This document shows positions 32,117 to 44,997 of a DNA stretch of 64,000 bases, piece by piece. The position numbers were made by a program, and so were the translations under genes. The notes under the pieces were generated by a model. That model did not search any database. It was given only the letters and a program-made list of their open reading frames with translations, and was not told the DNA's origin. Position 1 is the stretch's first letter. Every line of letters begins with the position of its first letter. The stretch is from Carettochelys insculpta (taxonomy: Eukaryota; Chordata; Testudines; Carettochelyidae): assembly GCF_033958435.1 (NCBI RefSeq), contig NC_134137.1, positions 250,216,501 to 250,280,500 on the forward strand, written 5' to 3'.

Positions 32117-35100
32117 TCTCAACATCTAGGTTTCAAATGCCCCTTTGATCTTGCCTGCAACTTAGGGTCATGTTTTACTTGTCAGTTGACCATGACTAGA
32201 GGTTTTAAATTGACTGAAAATCCATCTCTCTCAACAATTGTTTTGTGTGTTATATAGTTTTCTCTTACTAGTATTTCTTATCGTTCATTCTTGATATTAA
32301 TCCTACTTTATATTAAAATTAATCATAGAGTGATTAATTCATTGGTTACGGAAATCATTTACATTTGCTGAGAATCAACACTTAAAATCAAGTATATACA
32401 CTGGAATGACTTTAAGAAAAATTGTTGACCTCAGGTGGTACATTTCCCTCCCCACCATTTGCTCCCATACTCCAGTTTGTAGAGATTTTGATGTGATGCT
32501 GGTTATCCATTTTATAGTATGCAGAAGAATTATCAACAATCAGGATATTCCATAGTTTCATTTTGAGTATAAAGTTCCTAACAATGAAAGGAGGGTTTTT
32601 CATGTATCGAAATGGGTGCATATTTCTGGATGATTTGTATTTTACACATTAAGTTCCATGTCTCAGTATTGTCACAGGAATGTGGTAAGACAGCAATGCT
32701 TCCATTTCTTCTCTTATAGTTAAGCCACATATTAGAAATATGGTCTGTTAACAGTGCATGTGTTTTGATTTCAACATATGGACGGAAAAAGAAAATTTTG
32801 CCCAGGCTCTATGCAGCCAATTAGATAGGGTAAAACAAAACAAAAAACCCAGTCAAACCAAGATAAAGACAGTAAGTAGCAAAGTGATGACATTTCTCTG
32901 CGTAAGAACAACTTATCCACAAAAGGTGAATATGCCTCCTCTTCCCCTCCTGCAAAGAAGTTTACTCCAAGAGCAATGCGTTCAGTCCATGATAGATAAT
33001 GATTTGTCTTGGTGTCACAGCAAAATTTTCATGGCTGAATCAGGTATTATTATTAATTTTTATTTATTTCAACAAATTGAGTGCATACATCACCATGAGT
33101 CACTCTTTTTGAAATCATTCACATTGGGGTGCCATGCTAAGCCTTTCCAAAGTAGCTACAAGAAAATAAAATCTTGAGAAAGCAAGAAATGAGAAGACAA
33201 TGTCTTAATTTACAAATACTCAGCAATGGCTTGTCTGATCACATGGACCTTTTACCCTGCTCTGGAGCGTGATACAGTGAAATTAACACAAACCACCAGA
33301 GGGAGTAAGTTCCCTAGTTAGAGATCCTTTAATAAGAGAGCCTGGCTTCCGGACCTCAAGAGTACATGCAGCAAAGGCAGCTCAGTTGTGGATTGTTATC
33401 CAGATAGTGCACAAGAAGAGAGTAAATGTTAACAGCTGTAGGTAGGGGGCAAAGGCTACCTGCCCCATATGCTGTCCTTTCTGAGACCCACAAATTTTAT
33501 AGTGGAGAAGGATAATAAATCAAAAGATGGGACTCACTGTATGGTTTTGCATGTCCTTCACTCACTCACTTCTCTGGGGAGTCACAGCTGAAGTTACCAA
33601 CTTCAGAAAGGATATAAATAGCACAGTGAGCTGTCTTTTGTGCACTTTCCCAGCTTTCCATGAAACATTACATCACTGCATGCAATTCTGCTGTACTGTG
33701 TAATTGAGGTACTGGAAAAACACAGAATTAGGGGACATGGGGCCAAATGAACTTTCGATAACAGAAGACCTGAAAGCATGTTAATCACAAGTCTATATTT
33801 TGAGCATTAAATTTGGCACAAACCATAAACTTTTTCAGTTACAGATTATTTCACAACTTCTTATGATGCGAAGTAGGGAGAGAATCATAATGCAATCTAG
33901 TGATCAGTTGTACTTGTATCTGGCCTCTATTACTTTAGTGTCTGAGTCCCTCACGATCTTAATTATACTTACCCTCCCTTTATGGTGGGGTATAGGCAGT
34001 TATCATCCATTTTACAGAGCGGAAACTGATGCATAGAGAAATTTAAGTGACTGTCTTTTTAAACTTTCTTTAAAAAACTTAGGTGCTTGATTTTTTTTTT
34101 CTCCAGCCCTCTACTCCTGTCCCTCCCCCAATGACAACACAAATGGTATTAGGACTGTAGACGTTCACGTGTGCTTATTAAAACACCAGTACAATATATC
34201 AAGCTAATGAGGCAGGGGTCTGGAGTGTATTGGTGCTCCTGAAAAGACAAAGAACATTGGGAGGACTTATGGCAAAGTTTCCTAAGGTATGAGACGATAT
34301 CCATGGTGGGGGAAGCCATCATGGAAAGTGTATAGATTTAAGCTGGGAAAGCCTTGTTCTCCATTCAGCCCCACATGCTTGTCATTCTGTTTTGCTTTCC
34401 TGAAGCCTTGATTTGGGGAACTGCAGTAATAATGGGATATAGAACCTCTTGGCCATTGATTTGACTTTCATAGATAAGGACAGAAAATTCTTAAGGCTGT
34501 AAGTCTCAGTCCAACACGTAGTGCCTGGGTGCCCTTCTGACTTTCGCTTCTTTAGGCAGCCTATCCAGGACAATGTTGATGAATTTTGGTAAGGCATTCT
34601 GTGGGGGGAAACTTGTGTTACCATTGCCCATGCTTCAGTTTTATGTTGGATAAAAGTGAGCTTTCATTTCCACAAGGTTTTATTTAAAGAGCAAATCATA
34701 TGGAAGGGAACAGGACTTCGTATTAGAGCTGTCCTCTCAGCACTTTGATTTGAATTCAGTTTAAGTTTTATATGACATCTGAGGTGAATTTTTATTCCAG
34801 CTACAGTTCCATCCCTGCTGCTGAATGAGTAAATGTTTGAAAAGCCCCTAAGTGACTTAAGCACATAAGTCCCATAACCAAAAACACCTAAGTAACCTTG
34901 GTGCCTTATTGCAATGACTTTCAAGAGAATCTGAAGTAAGATAGGTGCTTCTGAAAAATTTACCCTGTAATCACGTGTGTACGTATATGTCAGATATGCA
35001 TTTTGTGGTATGTTTTTACTGTAATATTAGTTAATTGATGGGTATGTTTAACAAATGGTATAGTATAGTCTAAAATGTAATGGCAGGAACCAGATCTGTA

Positions 35101-35124
35101 ACTCTTGCTTACACGAATAGTTTC

Positions 35125-35310
35125 CACCAGTGTTCCCTCTCTGGGCAGAATAAATATTATGTGCACAAAGGCATGTGTGGATGTGCACCACCAATAGAAA
35201 CACATGCTTCCCACTGTTGGTGGCTGTGGGCGCTCTGCTAATCACTTCGGCAGCACCACAATCTCTCCTGGGTAGCAGCCCAAGCGCTCAGCTTACAGGG
35301 AACACTGGCT
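35125..35310 (+). repeat. Dispersed repeat with TATGTGC motif (copy 2)
   Basis: CAGTGTTCCCTCTCTGGGCA, then ATTATGTGCACAAAGGCATG, GATGTGCACCACCAATAGAA, GGTGGCTGTGGGCGCTCTGC and CTTACAGGGAACACTGGC. Matches 4843-5010 in the same orientation and 63780-63930 inverted. The ends CAGTGTTCCCT and AGGGAACACTG are an 11-bp inverted repeat, which suggests a DNA element. Confidence 0.7.
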
Positions 35311-35519
35311 CCCTTTGAAAATTAATAGTACTGCTTGCCTGAATAAAGACTGTGCATGAGTAAGGGCTTCTTTTGCTATAGAACACATATTTGATACCTT
35401 TTCCAGTTTTAGATGTTGAACCACAGTATGAATGAAAAATTAGATTACAGCTTTGGTATCAGTAGAGGAGAGAGCCTACAAACAACTTAACTGTCCATCA
35501 GAAATATGAGTACCCTAGC

Positions 35520-35849
35520 CAGTGTTTCCCAATTTTGTTTGGCCATGGAACCCTTTTAAACTCAAAAGAAGTTTGCAAAACCCTTAACAGGCGATTACAT
35601 CACTGATGCACACACAGTGCTGAGTGAGTAATGACATCATTGTCTCCACTCTGGCTAAGCTGACATTACACAGGGGCACTTATCCTGGCAAAAGTAAATG
35701 AAAATTGTTTTTAATAAAATTCGTAAAGGCATAAATAATAATTACTATTTTTTAAAAATATAAAATATTGTAATGGATTTTTTCATGGAACCCTTATTTT
35801 CACTTTGCAGAACCCCAGGGTTCCACAGCACACCCTGTGGGAAACACTG
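35520..35849. mobile_element. hAT-like MITE, CAGTGTTTCCCA-ended
   Basis: The left end CAGTGTTTCCCAATTTTGTT and right end GTGGGAAACACTG are inverted (CAGTGTTTCCCA). CATGGAACCCTT occurs near both ends, in the same orientation at 35548 and 35784. About 330 bp, AT-rich centre, no coding. The flanks ACCCTAGC and CCCTAATC resemble each other but are not an exact 8-bp duplication. Confidence 0.7.
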
Positions 35850-37242
35850 CCCTAATCTTTTCACCTTTTCAGAGTACTTATGAAAATGATTGCCCCATTT
35901 TAAAAACATTTTCACTGTTTCTTTTTCTACTGCATAACTAGATTTGTAGCACTATGTCGTGAAATCTTAAGATTTCTTTGTCTTTTAGCTATACAGTACT
36001 ATCAATCCTTTGCTTATTGTTTAAGCAGTGAAAACAACAACAAAGAACAGGTTAGAAATCTTTTTACAAATGTACACTATTCCCTAAGAGCCTGTAGGTC
36101 ACCTGTGGTTGCCACTAAACGGGTAGTATTTGTTGCTTTCCTCTGGGCCAGATTCTTTTCAGTCAAAGTCAGTGGCAAAGCTCCAATGATTTGAACTCAC
36201 ACATCTCTTAGAACTGGAGAATTTGGTCAAGAGTTTCATCCAGATTCTACCCTCAGCTACATGAAACCAAAAGAGAGTTGGTTTATCAGTTGCAAAAATG
36301 TGTCCTCATATTCCTGAGTAATCCACTGGTGTTCCTATGAACTATAGCAGTATCTCATTGTTGTTACCATTTTTATATCAAAGATTCTCTTAGCTTAAAG
36401 TGTGTTCCAGGATCTAGTCTAGTCTATTTAAGTTCATTTTATATGTTTTGTATGTTTGTCTGTATTGAGTTAAGCAGTATTCAGAGAAATTACAACAAAT
36501 GTAGGCAAAAATAAATGGGAGCAAGAATAATTGTAAAACTCCAGAGAATGTTTTATTTCAAGTGGAAGGGTGGGAAGGAAGGGAGACTAATTCCCTTACA
36601 TGTATTTCTAATTGTACTTTGGGTTTGCAGTACTGCAAACATTGAGAAAAATAATTGATTGTGTGCACTCTTTTTTGATTTGTTTGTACTCTGCTTTAAG
36701 AAAGATGGCACACTAGTCAATTTCTTTTTTTAATTTCCAGTCCAAAATTACTCACTTTACTCACTGATATAGCTGTGTTTTACAGATTGCTTCAGTGCTG
36801 GGATGCAAATGCTGTAGGGAATATTTAAATCCAATCTAAAACTTTGTCACTGGAAATTCAACCACTCCATCCCATTATATGTATTAATGGTAGGTTTTGT
36901 AAAATATTTTATAACTGTACTGTAAAATACTGTAAAACTCTTACAACTGACTATATCCTTTTAAGGCCTTTATAACATACAATATTTTTGCTATAGAAAG
37001 AATACTTGATTTGGAAATAAGACAGTATTTAAATCTGTAAGAAGTTATTAGCAATCAGCAATATAAGCAACTAGAGCACACCTTGAGTAGGGCTTTAAAA
37101 CAGAAGTAAAGGGGCAAATTACTTTTAACCATGCAAGCAGCACAGTTGAATTGAAGGAATTCACCACTTGCATAGACTTTTCTGTTACATCTATTGGCAT
37201 TTACAAAAAAAGAGTAAGGGCAAGCATTAGAACCGTGCGTTT

Positions 37243-37342
37243 ATTGGTCATCATTGGCAGAGGGATGACGTCACTGACACCCAATCAGAAAGGACCATTA
37301 GTGATCAGTGTTCACTAGAGATTTCATAATATGCTGACGTCG
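37243..37342. promoter_or_regulatory. Candidate intronic CRE/CCAAT cluster
   Basis: Within 100 bp there are two ATTGG (37243, 37253), a full palindromic CRE TGACGTCA at 37266-37273, a forward CCAAT (37281) and a second CRE-like TGACGTCG at 37335-37342. CREB/ATF and NF-Y motifs at such spacing are typical of promoters or enhancers. There is no visible TATA box or CpG island, and the intron position is odd, so this is a motif-based guess. Confidence 0.35.
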
Positions 37343-37974
37343 GTGCCACCTCATACTTTAGTGGTTTCATAGGTCACCTGCTTCCTGGTTGCTTCCTGCC
37401 TGTCATTATCATTTTGCCTCTGTCTAATCTGGAAAGTGCTTGCAGACGTTGACTGATTTGATGGAGTATAATGAAAAATTGAAAAGATTTGGCTTTTAAA
37501 TGGATGGCTTGGTCCAATACTCTTTTGGGTTTCCGTGTGCTTGCTCTAGTGCTTGTAAATGAAATTTATAAATTTAAACATCAAACTATAGAGAAATGGT
37601 AGGGGCCAATGAGGATGGATACAGACATCTGGATTTTTTTGACCCACAAATGTCTGTGATAGACTTTAAAATATGAAGTAAGGTGCAGGGCACATTCAAA
37701 GAAGAGTCTGAATTTCTTGTTTAGACTTATTTCTCACCAGGAGCCTATGGCAGGTATCAGGACTATCCCATAAGAGCCCTTCTCTTATATGAAATGCCCC
37801 AGCTGCTGTACCAATAGGGACACCTCAGGCATGTGGAGTACCCTGTGGGCTCTACCCTGCAATCTAGTGTTGACCAAGAAGGCAAACGGATGCCTTTTCT
37901 TATATGTTCCGGAAGCCAAGGTAGTGCGTGTGATATGTCACTTCGGCAACAAGATGCCACAGTTTTTGGTTGTG

Positions 37975-38330
37975 GCTCTTTTTTGGCATCTTAGGTATTA
38001 TTTTTGCTGTGTCTGTCCATCTGTCTGTCCAGGCAAGGTTCTCTCATGTTCCCCCCAACCCTGCCCCAGACTGTGTCAGCCCCAGCCACCACAGGGCATG
38101 GCCCAGCCCCTGATGAAGCTCCCTCTGCCACCGCGCCAACCCCAGCTCCTCCCCCAGCCAGTGCAGGGCCCAACCCAGCCCCCAACAGAGCCCTTTCCCG
38201 GCCAGCATGGGGCCTGGACCAGACCCCACAATAGAGTCCCCCTCACCATGCAGGTTACACCCCTCCCCTGGCCAGCATGGTGCCCATCCCAATTCCCATC
38301 AAAGCTCCTCCCCCTTCCCAGTGCGGCCCA
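37975..38330 (+). repeat. Interspersed repeat shared with 8065-8340
   Basis: Shares TATTATTTTTGxTGTGTCxx and TCCATCTGTCTGTC with the copy near 8080, then runs into Pro/Ala-type CCAGCCCC repeats. The 203-aa open frame here is low-complexity CCx reading and is not supported as a gene. Confidence 0.5.
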
Positions 38331-39515
38331 TGCACTTTGGATGTGTATTACAACAAGTTTCTATCTAGAGTTTTCTTCCAGCCCAACTTCCACTTGCTAG
38401 CAGAGCTGCAGCTGGGCCTCTAGTCCAGGATAATTTCATGTACCACAACAATGGCTTGTATAAAGTTGTGTGTGTTACAGCACCTGAGGCTGTGCCAATG
38501 CGTAAGAATGGAAATTTTAGTTTCTTTTCTTGTAGTGGCTGAACAAAGCTACTATTTTTAAGGAGCCATCATGTGAGCGTATTGGCATGCATATGATCAA
38601 ACACAAAATACTTCCAAATTCCCTGTGTATGGTAGTTTTTCAGCAGACTCACATGTTGGCACTTTAAAAGGAAAAGGAATAAACTGTACAGGGAAACAAA
38701 TCAACACAATCCGACTTTTCCCTTCTGGGCTCCAAGCAGTAATAAATAAACAAACAAATACCACAGATCATGTGATGTTTGTGGGTCGTGATATCTTGGG
38801 CCTTGTGACATCATCCATCAAAGCATGAAGTTATTACATTATTCTGACACATTTAGAAATTTAAAAACTTTAGTGTTTTGAAGGAATCTCGCCAAACATT
38901 GCAGTAGTATTTAAGATGTAGTTTTTGGGACTATTATTGTAGAATACCACAGTACTTTGTTGATGAGAGAGTCTTTGAATGTCCTACTAGACTTTGTTCA
39001 TTGTTCATTTATTAATATTTATAGAGCTGTTTATTATTCATTCATTGCAATAGTCTCTCAGTGGATTTTTATAATCTTGGGGGAAAAATCCAGAAGGACA
39101 ATGTTTGTCTTAGTGGCACCAATAATAAGTCATCCCTCCTCCCCATCGTTTAAATCCTTCCCACTGAACATGAGATTAAGCAGATTTTTGAACAAATTGG
39201 TTAGGCTGGCACTCATCCCCTGAAGGTCAAGGAATACAGTAAGCTCTGGTGGAGCTCACAGGAGACAAGTACCACGGTAAAGAGCTATGCATCAAGAAAG
39301 GGAGTGAAAAAGCTAGGAATTGTCCATAGAAACATCTCTGTTAATTTCATAAGTCAGAGTTGTGACCCAGGAGAGAGGTATTCTCATGCTGTAGGCCAGC
39401 ATAAAACTACATTCCATGAAATGCTGGTGTTCCATGAACAACTCGCAGGTGTGCCACAAGCGTTTGGGGAAAATACATTGATGGTCTATGTTTTCTGTTA
39501 GTAAACCCAGATACA

Positions 39516-40067
39516 GGGTGTGTCTACACTAGCGGGCTACTTCGAAGTAGCCGGCACAACGTCAAAATAGCACGCTGAAAATCGACGTTGGGTGGCGAGA
39601 TAGCGGGGTCCTCCATGGCCGCCATCAGCTGAGGGGTTGAGAGACGCTCTGTCCAGCCCCTGTGGGGCTCTATGGTCGCCACGTGCAGCAGCCCTTAGCC
39701 CAGGACTTCTGGCTGGTGCTGCTGCTGCAGCTGGGGGTCCATGCTGTGTGCAGAGGGTCTGCAACCGGATGTTGGCTCTGTGGATCTCATGCTGAGCAGG
39801 CCGAGTGTGTCTGGGAGGGGCCTTTTAAGGGAGTGGCTTGGGGCTTTGCTGGCCCCTCATTTCAACGGGGAGCACGTGTGTGTGTGGATGCTCCTTATTT
39901 CCTTATGGGGCAGCTCCTTTCAACGTTCTCTGTCGCTACTTCGACTTTGAACGTTGATGGCACCAGCCCTGGGGGACGTGTAGACGATACGCATCGAAGT
40001 AGCCTATTTCGATGTTCTTACGTTGAAATAGGCTACTTCGATGTAGTGTGCTAGTGTAGACGTAGCC
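39516..40067. mobile_element. Harbinger internal-deletion derivative (MITE), copy 1
   Basis: The 552-bp element starts GGGTGTGTCTACACTAGCGG and ends CTAGTGTAGACGTAGCC. Its interior (CTGCTGCAGCTGGGGGTCCA, GAGTGTGTCTGGGAGGGGCC, TTTTAAGGGAGTGGCTTG) is collinear with 11780-11930 of the Harbinger at 9261-12157, but the transposase exons and partner gene are gone. This is the classic derivation of a MITE from an autonomous parent. Confidence 0.85.
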
Positions 40068-41210
40068 GCAATGTTACTTCTTCATTGCTCTGATACCTGA
40101 TTAAATTACTTCATTTTGGTTTTGCCGTATATGTTGCTGTTTGGTTATTTTTGTCAGACAAAAAATTTTTTTAAGAAAATTTTTATAGATGTTCCACATA
40201 AAAAATATTACTGTTTGCTGTTCCGTGGTCTCAAACAGTTTAAGAAACACTGCTGTAGGCAGCCAGCCAGCTCAAGGAGTATGTAGCGCCTTATAGATTA
40301 AAATGAATTCCTTGATTCTCCTCAGAAATGCATAAAAAACCATTCTTCAGTTGGAACCAGGTGTAAAGTGCTGACAGTGACTTGCTTCAAGGATAGTCTC
40401 AAACATTGTGCTAATCCACCGGACAAAGGAAAGAATGTTTGTTCAGTCTATAACTGAAACAAGAAGCTGGAACCACAGTCCTCCCTACCATGGATAGCAA
40501 AAGTCACTGGTGGCCCCTGTCATAATGTAGGTCCCCTATTCAGCAGAGCATGTGCTTTATGCATGTGCTTAAATTTGAGTGCCTATATCCATTGAGTTCC
40601 TAGGAGTTCCTAGAGACAGTGTTGGTGCTTACACTTAAACAGATGCTTCATTTCTATTTTAGATAATTTGTAATAATTTTTGTTCTTTCTTTAAATATTA
40701 CTGTTATTTGCCACAATGATCTAAAGTGTATTGCTGATCTCCGAAGTGTTAACACCCTTTTATTAGCTGGTAATACAATAAATGAGAAATAAGGCTCCCC
40801 GATATTCTGTTTTCCTCTCTGTTCCCAAAAACTTGATATTTTTTTAAAGCTCTCTGAAGTTGTAACCAAATCCTATTTTAAGATACCATGTGCAACATCT
40901 TTCTAAAGGCTGAGAACACCTGGATGTAAATGTGCTGCTTCCTATAGACAGTGATTTCTCAGAAAGACATGATATTCTTTTCTCGTAAAATGTGAAGAAG
41001 TTAGCCAGAATTGTTTCATAATTACAGCTATTAATCTCCAAAATCTGACCCTTCCATTCCAAATTATTTTGAACCTTTTATTATGTTTCTTGCTCTATCA
41101 AGTATAATTCCCCACGAGATAGTAAAATAAATTTACTTGTGTTTTTTCTGTAAGCTCTTCATTTTGAAAACACCACCCAAAGCACAAACAGAAGCTGTTT
41201 GATGCTAATA

Positions 41211-41538
41211 CAAGTTGAACCTGTCTACTCTGTCATGCGTGTCTCTGACAACACCTGTAATCTGGCATGATTTTAGTTAGTCAGATGACCACTTATCCTG
41301 AGTGTGGCCAAATTTCCTGTGGTCCCATAAAGTTTGTTTACAGCCTCCAGTCCTGGCTGTCAGTGTTCTGTGCTGTTATTTAACCCTAATTTGCCCCTAA
41401 ATATTTTCTAAGAGCCCAGTAAACAGTGGAAAGTTTGGTAATGCTACTGGACAATAGTGACCTCTCATGGTCCGGTTAAATTATCTCATTCAGCACCGGA
41501 CAGGTCCCAAGGATGCCAGATTAGAGAGATTCAACTGG
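41211..41538 (+). mobile_element. GTTGAAC-ended DNA element (copy 3)
   Basis: CAAGTTGAACCTGTCTACTC at the left and GATTAGAGAGATTCAACTGG at the right are inverted. The interior matches copy 2 (GTAATCTGGCATGATTTTAG, GTGGTCCCATAAAGTTTGTT, AAGAGCCCAGTAAACAGTGG). Confidence 0.78.
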
Positions 41539-42125
41539 TACCAGTTTTCCAAGCACCAGAGAGCCAAATAATGTGGTAGGTTCCATACACCGAGATCCCA
41601 TTGATTTCAAGATGCATTACACATGAAAACATAGGATTAGGGTATTTGTATGTGCTTTCCTCCTTTATCCCATGCCCAGTAAAGTATATAGAAAAATTCC
41701 CAAAGACTTGAATGGATTTTAAAACAAACCCTATTAGTATTGCAATTGATTAAAAACATTTGGAATAGGGCAAGCGGTTGCCAGGTGAAATCTTCACCAC
41801 CATTTGGGCAAAATCCAATTCACTTTACTTATGTGTGTAAGCTCAGGGACATCAGCAGGACAACAGCGTTAGAAACACCACTTGGATGTTTGCCCCTTTT
41901 TCTTTCGCTAGCCACGATGATTTCACTAAGTACTTCCACATGTCTGGAAGTCAAATGACAGGCTAACCAGAGGTGGTTAGATCAAACACTGCTGGATCAA
42001 AGCACAGGCAGGTACAGACAAATCTTTTCCATATCAGACTTCTCTGATGGAGGTGTGTGGGGGAGTGTTATTTATTTAATTTTTGTTGTTTTTGTTTTTG
42101 TATGAAAGGCATATGACGCATCTAA

Positions 42126-42399
42126 GGCTATGTATACACTAGCCTGGAAGAATGACCTGCACAGGGTCGATCTTCCAGGGCTCGATTTGAAGCATCAGGT
42201 AGGGACGCGCAAAATTGACCTCTCAAGAATCACAACTGATGTGTACTTGAGAGGTGAGAAGTGTGGGAAGCTCTCCTGTTGACCTTCCTGGGGACAGCCA
42301 AGTACGTCGATTGCAGATATGTTGATTCTTGCTGTGCAATTGCTGTAGCTAGAATTGCATATCTGCAACCAACTTTCTTTCCCTAGTATAGGCATAGCC
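42126..42399. mobile_element. Harbinger-type MITE with exact TAA target duplications
   Basis: 274 bp from GGCTATGTATACACTAG to CTAGTATAGGCATAGCC, the right end being the reverse complement of GGCTATGCCTATACTAG. It is flanked on both sides by TAA (42123-42125 and 42400-42402). A 3-bp TWA-type duplication is the PIF/Harbinger hallmark. The interior has GGTCGATCTTCCAGGGCTCG and no coding. Confidence 0.85.
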
Positions 42400-44388
42400 T
42401 AAGTGTTTTTAGGAAGTTCAAATAAATACCTAGCCGATGGCTTTGGGAGTTTTGGGAGGTGAGATGGTCAAGGTGCATAACAAATTAGTTTGTAACAAGG
42501 TTCTGTAGTTTAGCCCATAGACCTCCACCCAATGTTTGTGTAAATAAATAGAACGAGTTTAGATCCCTTATACCCTTTCACTTTTTCTTTTTCATCAGAA
42601 GGGCATGACCTCAAATACGGAGTTCCATTACGTGGTAGGGATTTTACTGCACACTCGCTGGTGTCCTAAAAGGAGCAGATGATGTGGACCAGCCTGTGGA
42701 CAATCCTCTGCGCATTAATGCTGTTTGAGCCACTTAAAACAATGGAACTGTAACTTTGGTTGCCACCTATTTTAAAAGGATTATGGCACTTGTTTAAAGT
42801 GTCAGCTCTGGAGAGCTGAGTCCTCTGGTGATCCTCAGAACGGATGCAGCCCAGGTTGCTGCAACACAAGCTTTCCTCCCGTGCCTTGCTGATGTGCCTG
42901 CCCGGGAGGGGCTGCCTCAATGGAAGAGAATGCTATGTGTAAGTGGTGTGAACTGTGACCTAGGGGACAGAAACAAATTGCAGACATCCTGGGGTTTGGG
43001 ATTTTTGTGGTTTTACCTGTCTGTGTAAAACTGAGAGAGTAAAGACCTATGGCACAAATTCAAAGATAGAGCTGTCCCCTGAACATCTCCTGCGTGCTTA
43101 CTTCCTTGCTGTCCTGGGAGTTAACCTCCTGCTTCTAGCTTGCTAGGCAACAGAATGTTGAAGAGAGCCTCCATGCAATGATTACCATTTAAAAAAAAGT
43201 CCACTATGGTGTTTTGAAGAGTTTTTTTCCTTACTGCAGCATTTTTCTAGCCTTGTTATCTCAGACACCACTTTGTGGCACCTCTGGACTTCTACAGTAC
43301 AACCGCTGGGTCGATGAGGGAGGCTCAGCTATCTGAAATCTCTGCACAAATGGACTCACTCCACAGTCAAATGTCTGCAGCGCACAGAGGGTGCAAGAGG
43401 AAATATCTGCTCTAATTTTCAGCTCCCTTAGGAAGGATGGCTGGGGGAGGGGAACTGTTGTTGACTGCCCACAAATTTAATGTTGCTGCATTTAATAGGT
43501 TAGTACAACAGCCCTGTTTGTACTTTTATAGCTGCACCAGATACAGCAGTGAGCAGAATTTGATGCACTGTATTAAGGACAACCAATGAATATTTATGAT
43601 TGTCCTAGGGAGCCAGTAATAAAAATGAAGCCAGCGGGATGCCACTAGATCCATATCTTTGATCTCGGTTTTAAGAGAAAGTGGAATAAAAAACAGGCTA
43701 ATGGACTCATTATGGTGCAGTGATTAGTTAGGGTTGGTTATAGCAGTGCGAATAGTTAAGCTTTTGTCAGTTTTACAGAAATCTCTGTAGTCTGAGGTGT
43801 ATGACTCAGCAGTGAGGGTTGTTCACAAATCCTAGTTTACATGGAAAAACTCAATTTATGTTGGTGTTTTGTTTATTAAATCACAAAAAGTACCTCTCTC
43901 TTAGGTGTCAGGGTAGGTTGCACCCTTGCCTTCCTCAGCCCAGGAGAGAAATGAGGAAGTGCAAGGGCCTCCTCCATCCCACCCACTCCTTTTTCCTGCT
44001 CTGATTATGGATGCCCAGCTCTCCAGATTACCTCCCTGCAAGCAAATGGGAGGGACAGGGCTAGGAGGCGGCAGATCCTTGGCTTCACTCCTCCTTCACT
44101 TGATGCTTGCACCGCAGTTAGATACCCCCAGCTGGCCCAGCTGGCTTGGGCAAAGGGGCTGTTTAATTGTGGTGTAGGTGTTTAGGTCAGAGCCCAGGCT
44201 CCAGGACTCTGAGATAGATGAGCACTCTGCACAGCAGTCAAACAGCCCCCAGCTCAAGCCCACGTCAGAGAGCACTGGCCAGCCATGGGTGTCTAACTGC
44301 AAAACAGACAAACCCTCCCTGGCCAGAATTATGCACACAGACCCCAGGCACAAGTGATTGGCACGTTTTCAATAGGGGCAGGCTTGAC

Positions 44389-44770
44389 GTGACCAACCAT
44401 CCTGTATTAGGTGGGACAGTCCCATATTTGGGATTTCAAAAAGGCATCTGTCCCTGCGTATTTTTTAAAAGGGACGAATTACCCTGTATTTAGGCCCTTG
44501 GGGGCCGGAGGTGGGGTGGGAGCGCCTGCGGCTGCCAGTTTCCCAGAACTTCAGGCTGGGAGTGCATGTGACTGCTGCTTCCTTGGGGCTCCAGGTTGGG
44601 AGCACCCATGGCTACCAGCTCTCTGTGCCGAGTGCTCTCGTGGCCGCTGCTTCCCCAGGGCTGGGGGTGCGGGGAGCACCAGCTCCCTGAGGCTTGGTGC
44701 AGCCGGGAGGAGCTGCCCTTTCCCCTCATGTCTCCCTGTCCCATATTTGGGACAGGAAGATATGGTCGCC
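44389..44770. mobile_element. GTGACCA-ended DNA element (copy 1)
   Basis: Starts GTGACCAACCATCCTGTATT, AGGTGGGACAGTCCCATATT. It ends CCCTGTCCCATATTTGGGAC, AGGAAGATATGGTCGCC, the inverse of GGCGACCATATCTTCCTGTC. The GC-rich centre yields long open frames on both strands that are not genes. It pairs with the opposite-orientation copy at 46208. Confidence 0.72.
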
Positions 44771-44924
44771 TTAGCCAGGTACTCACACGATACCCCAGAC
44801 TCCCCAAGCTTGAGGGGAGTGGGTCTGCTCCTGGGACACAGCACATGCAGATCCTGAAGTCTGTCTAGCTACAGTTGATAGAAAAATAAAAAGTTGCTAT
44901 TTTCTGGGTTCCCCCCCCCATTTC

Positions 44925-44997
44925 AAAGGGGTGTGATTTCACTAATTTGCAAAGGGGTGTGATTTCACTAATTTGCAAAGGGGTGTGATTTCACTAG
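44925..44997 (+). repeat. Minisatellite, 26 bp x 2.8
   Basis: Unit AAAGGGGTGTGATTTCACTA followed by ATTTGC, two perfect copies and a partial third. It is followed by a short partial duplication, GTGATTTCACTAG. Confidence 0.92.

Noticed and set aside
37789..38400. 203-codon open frame, longest in the window
   Set aside because: Mostly Pro/Ala/Gln from CCAGCCCC-type repeats inside an interspersed repeat; other frames are open over the same DNA.
44411..44868. Several 90-148 codon frames on both strands
   Set aside because: They fall inside the GTGACCA-ended element and its GC-rich centre, and the same happens in the copy at 46224-46774.
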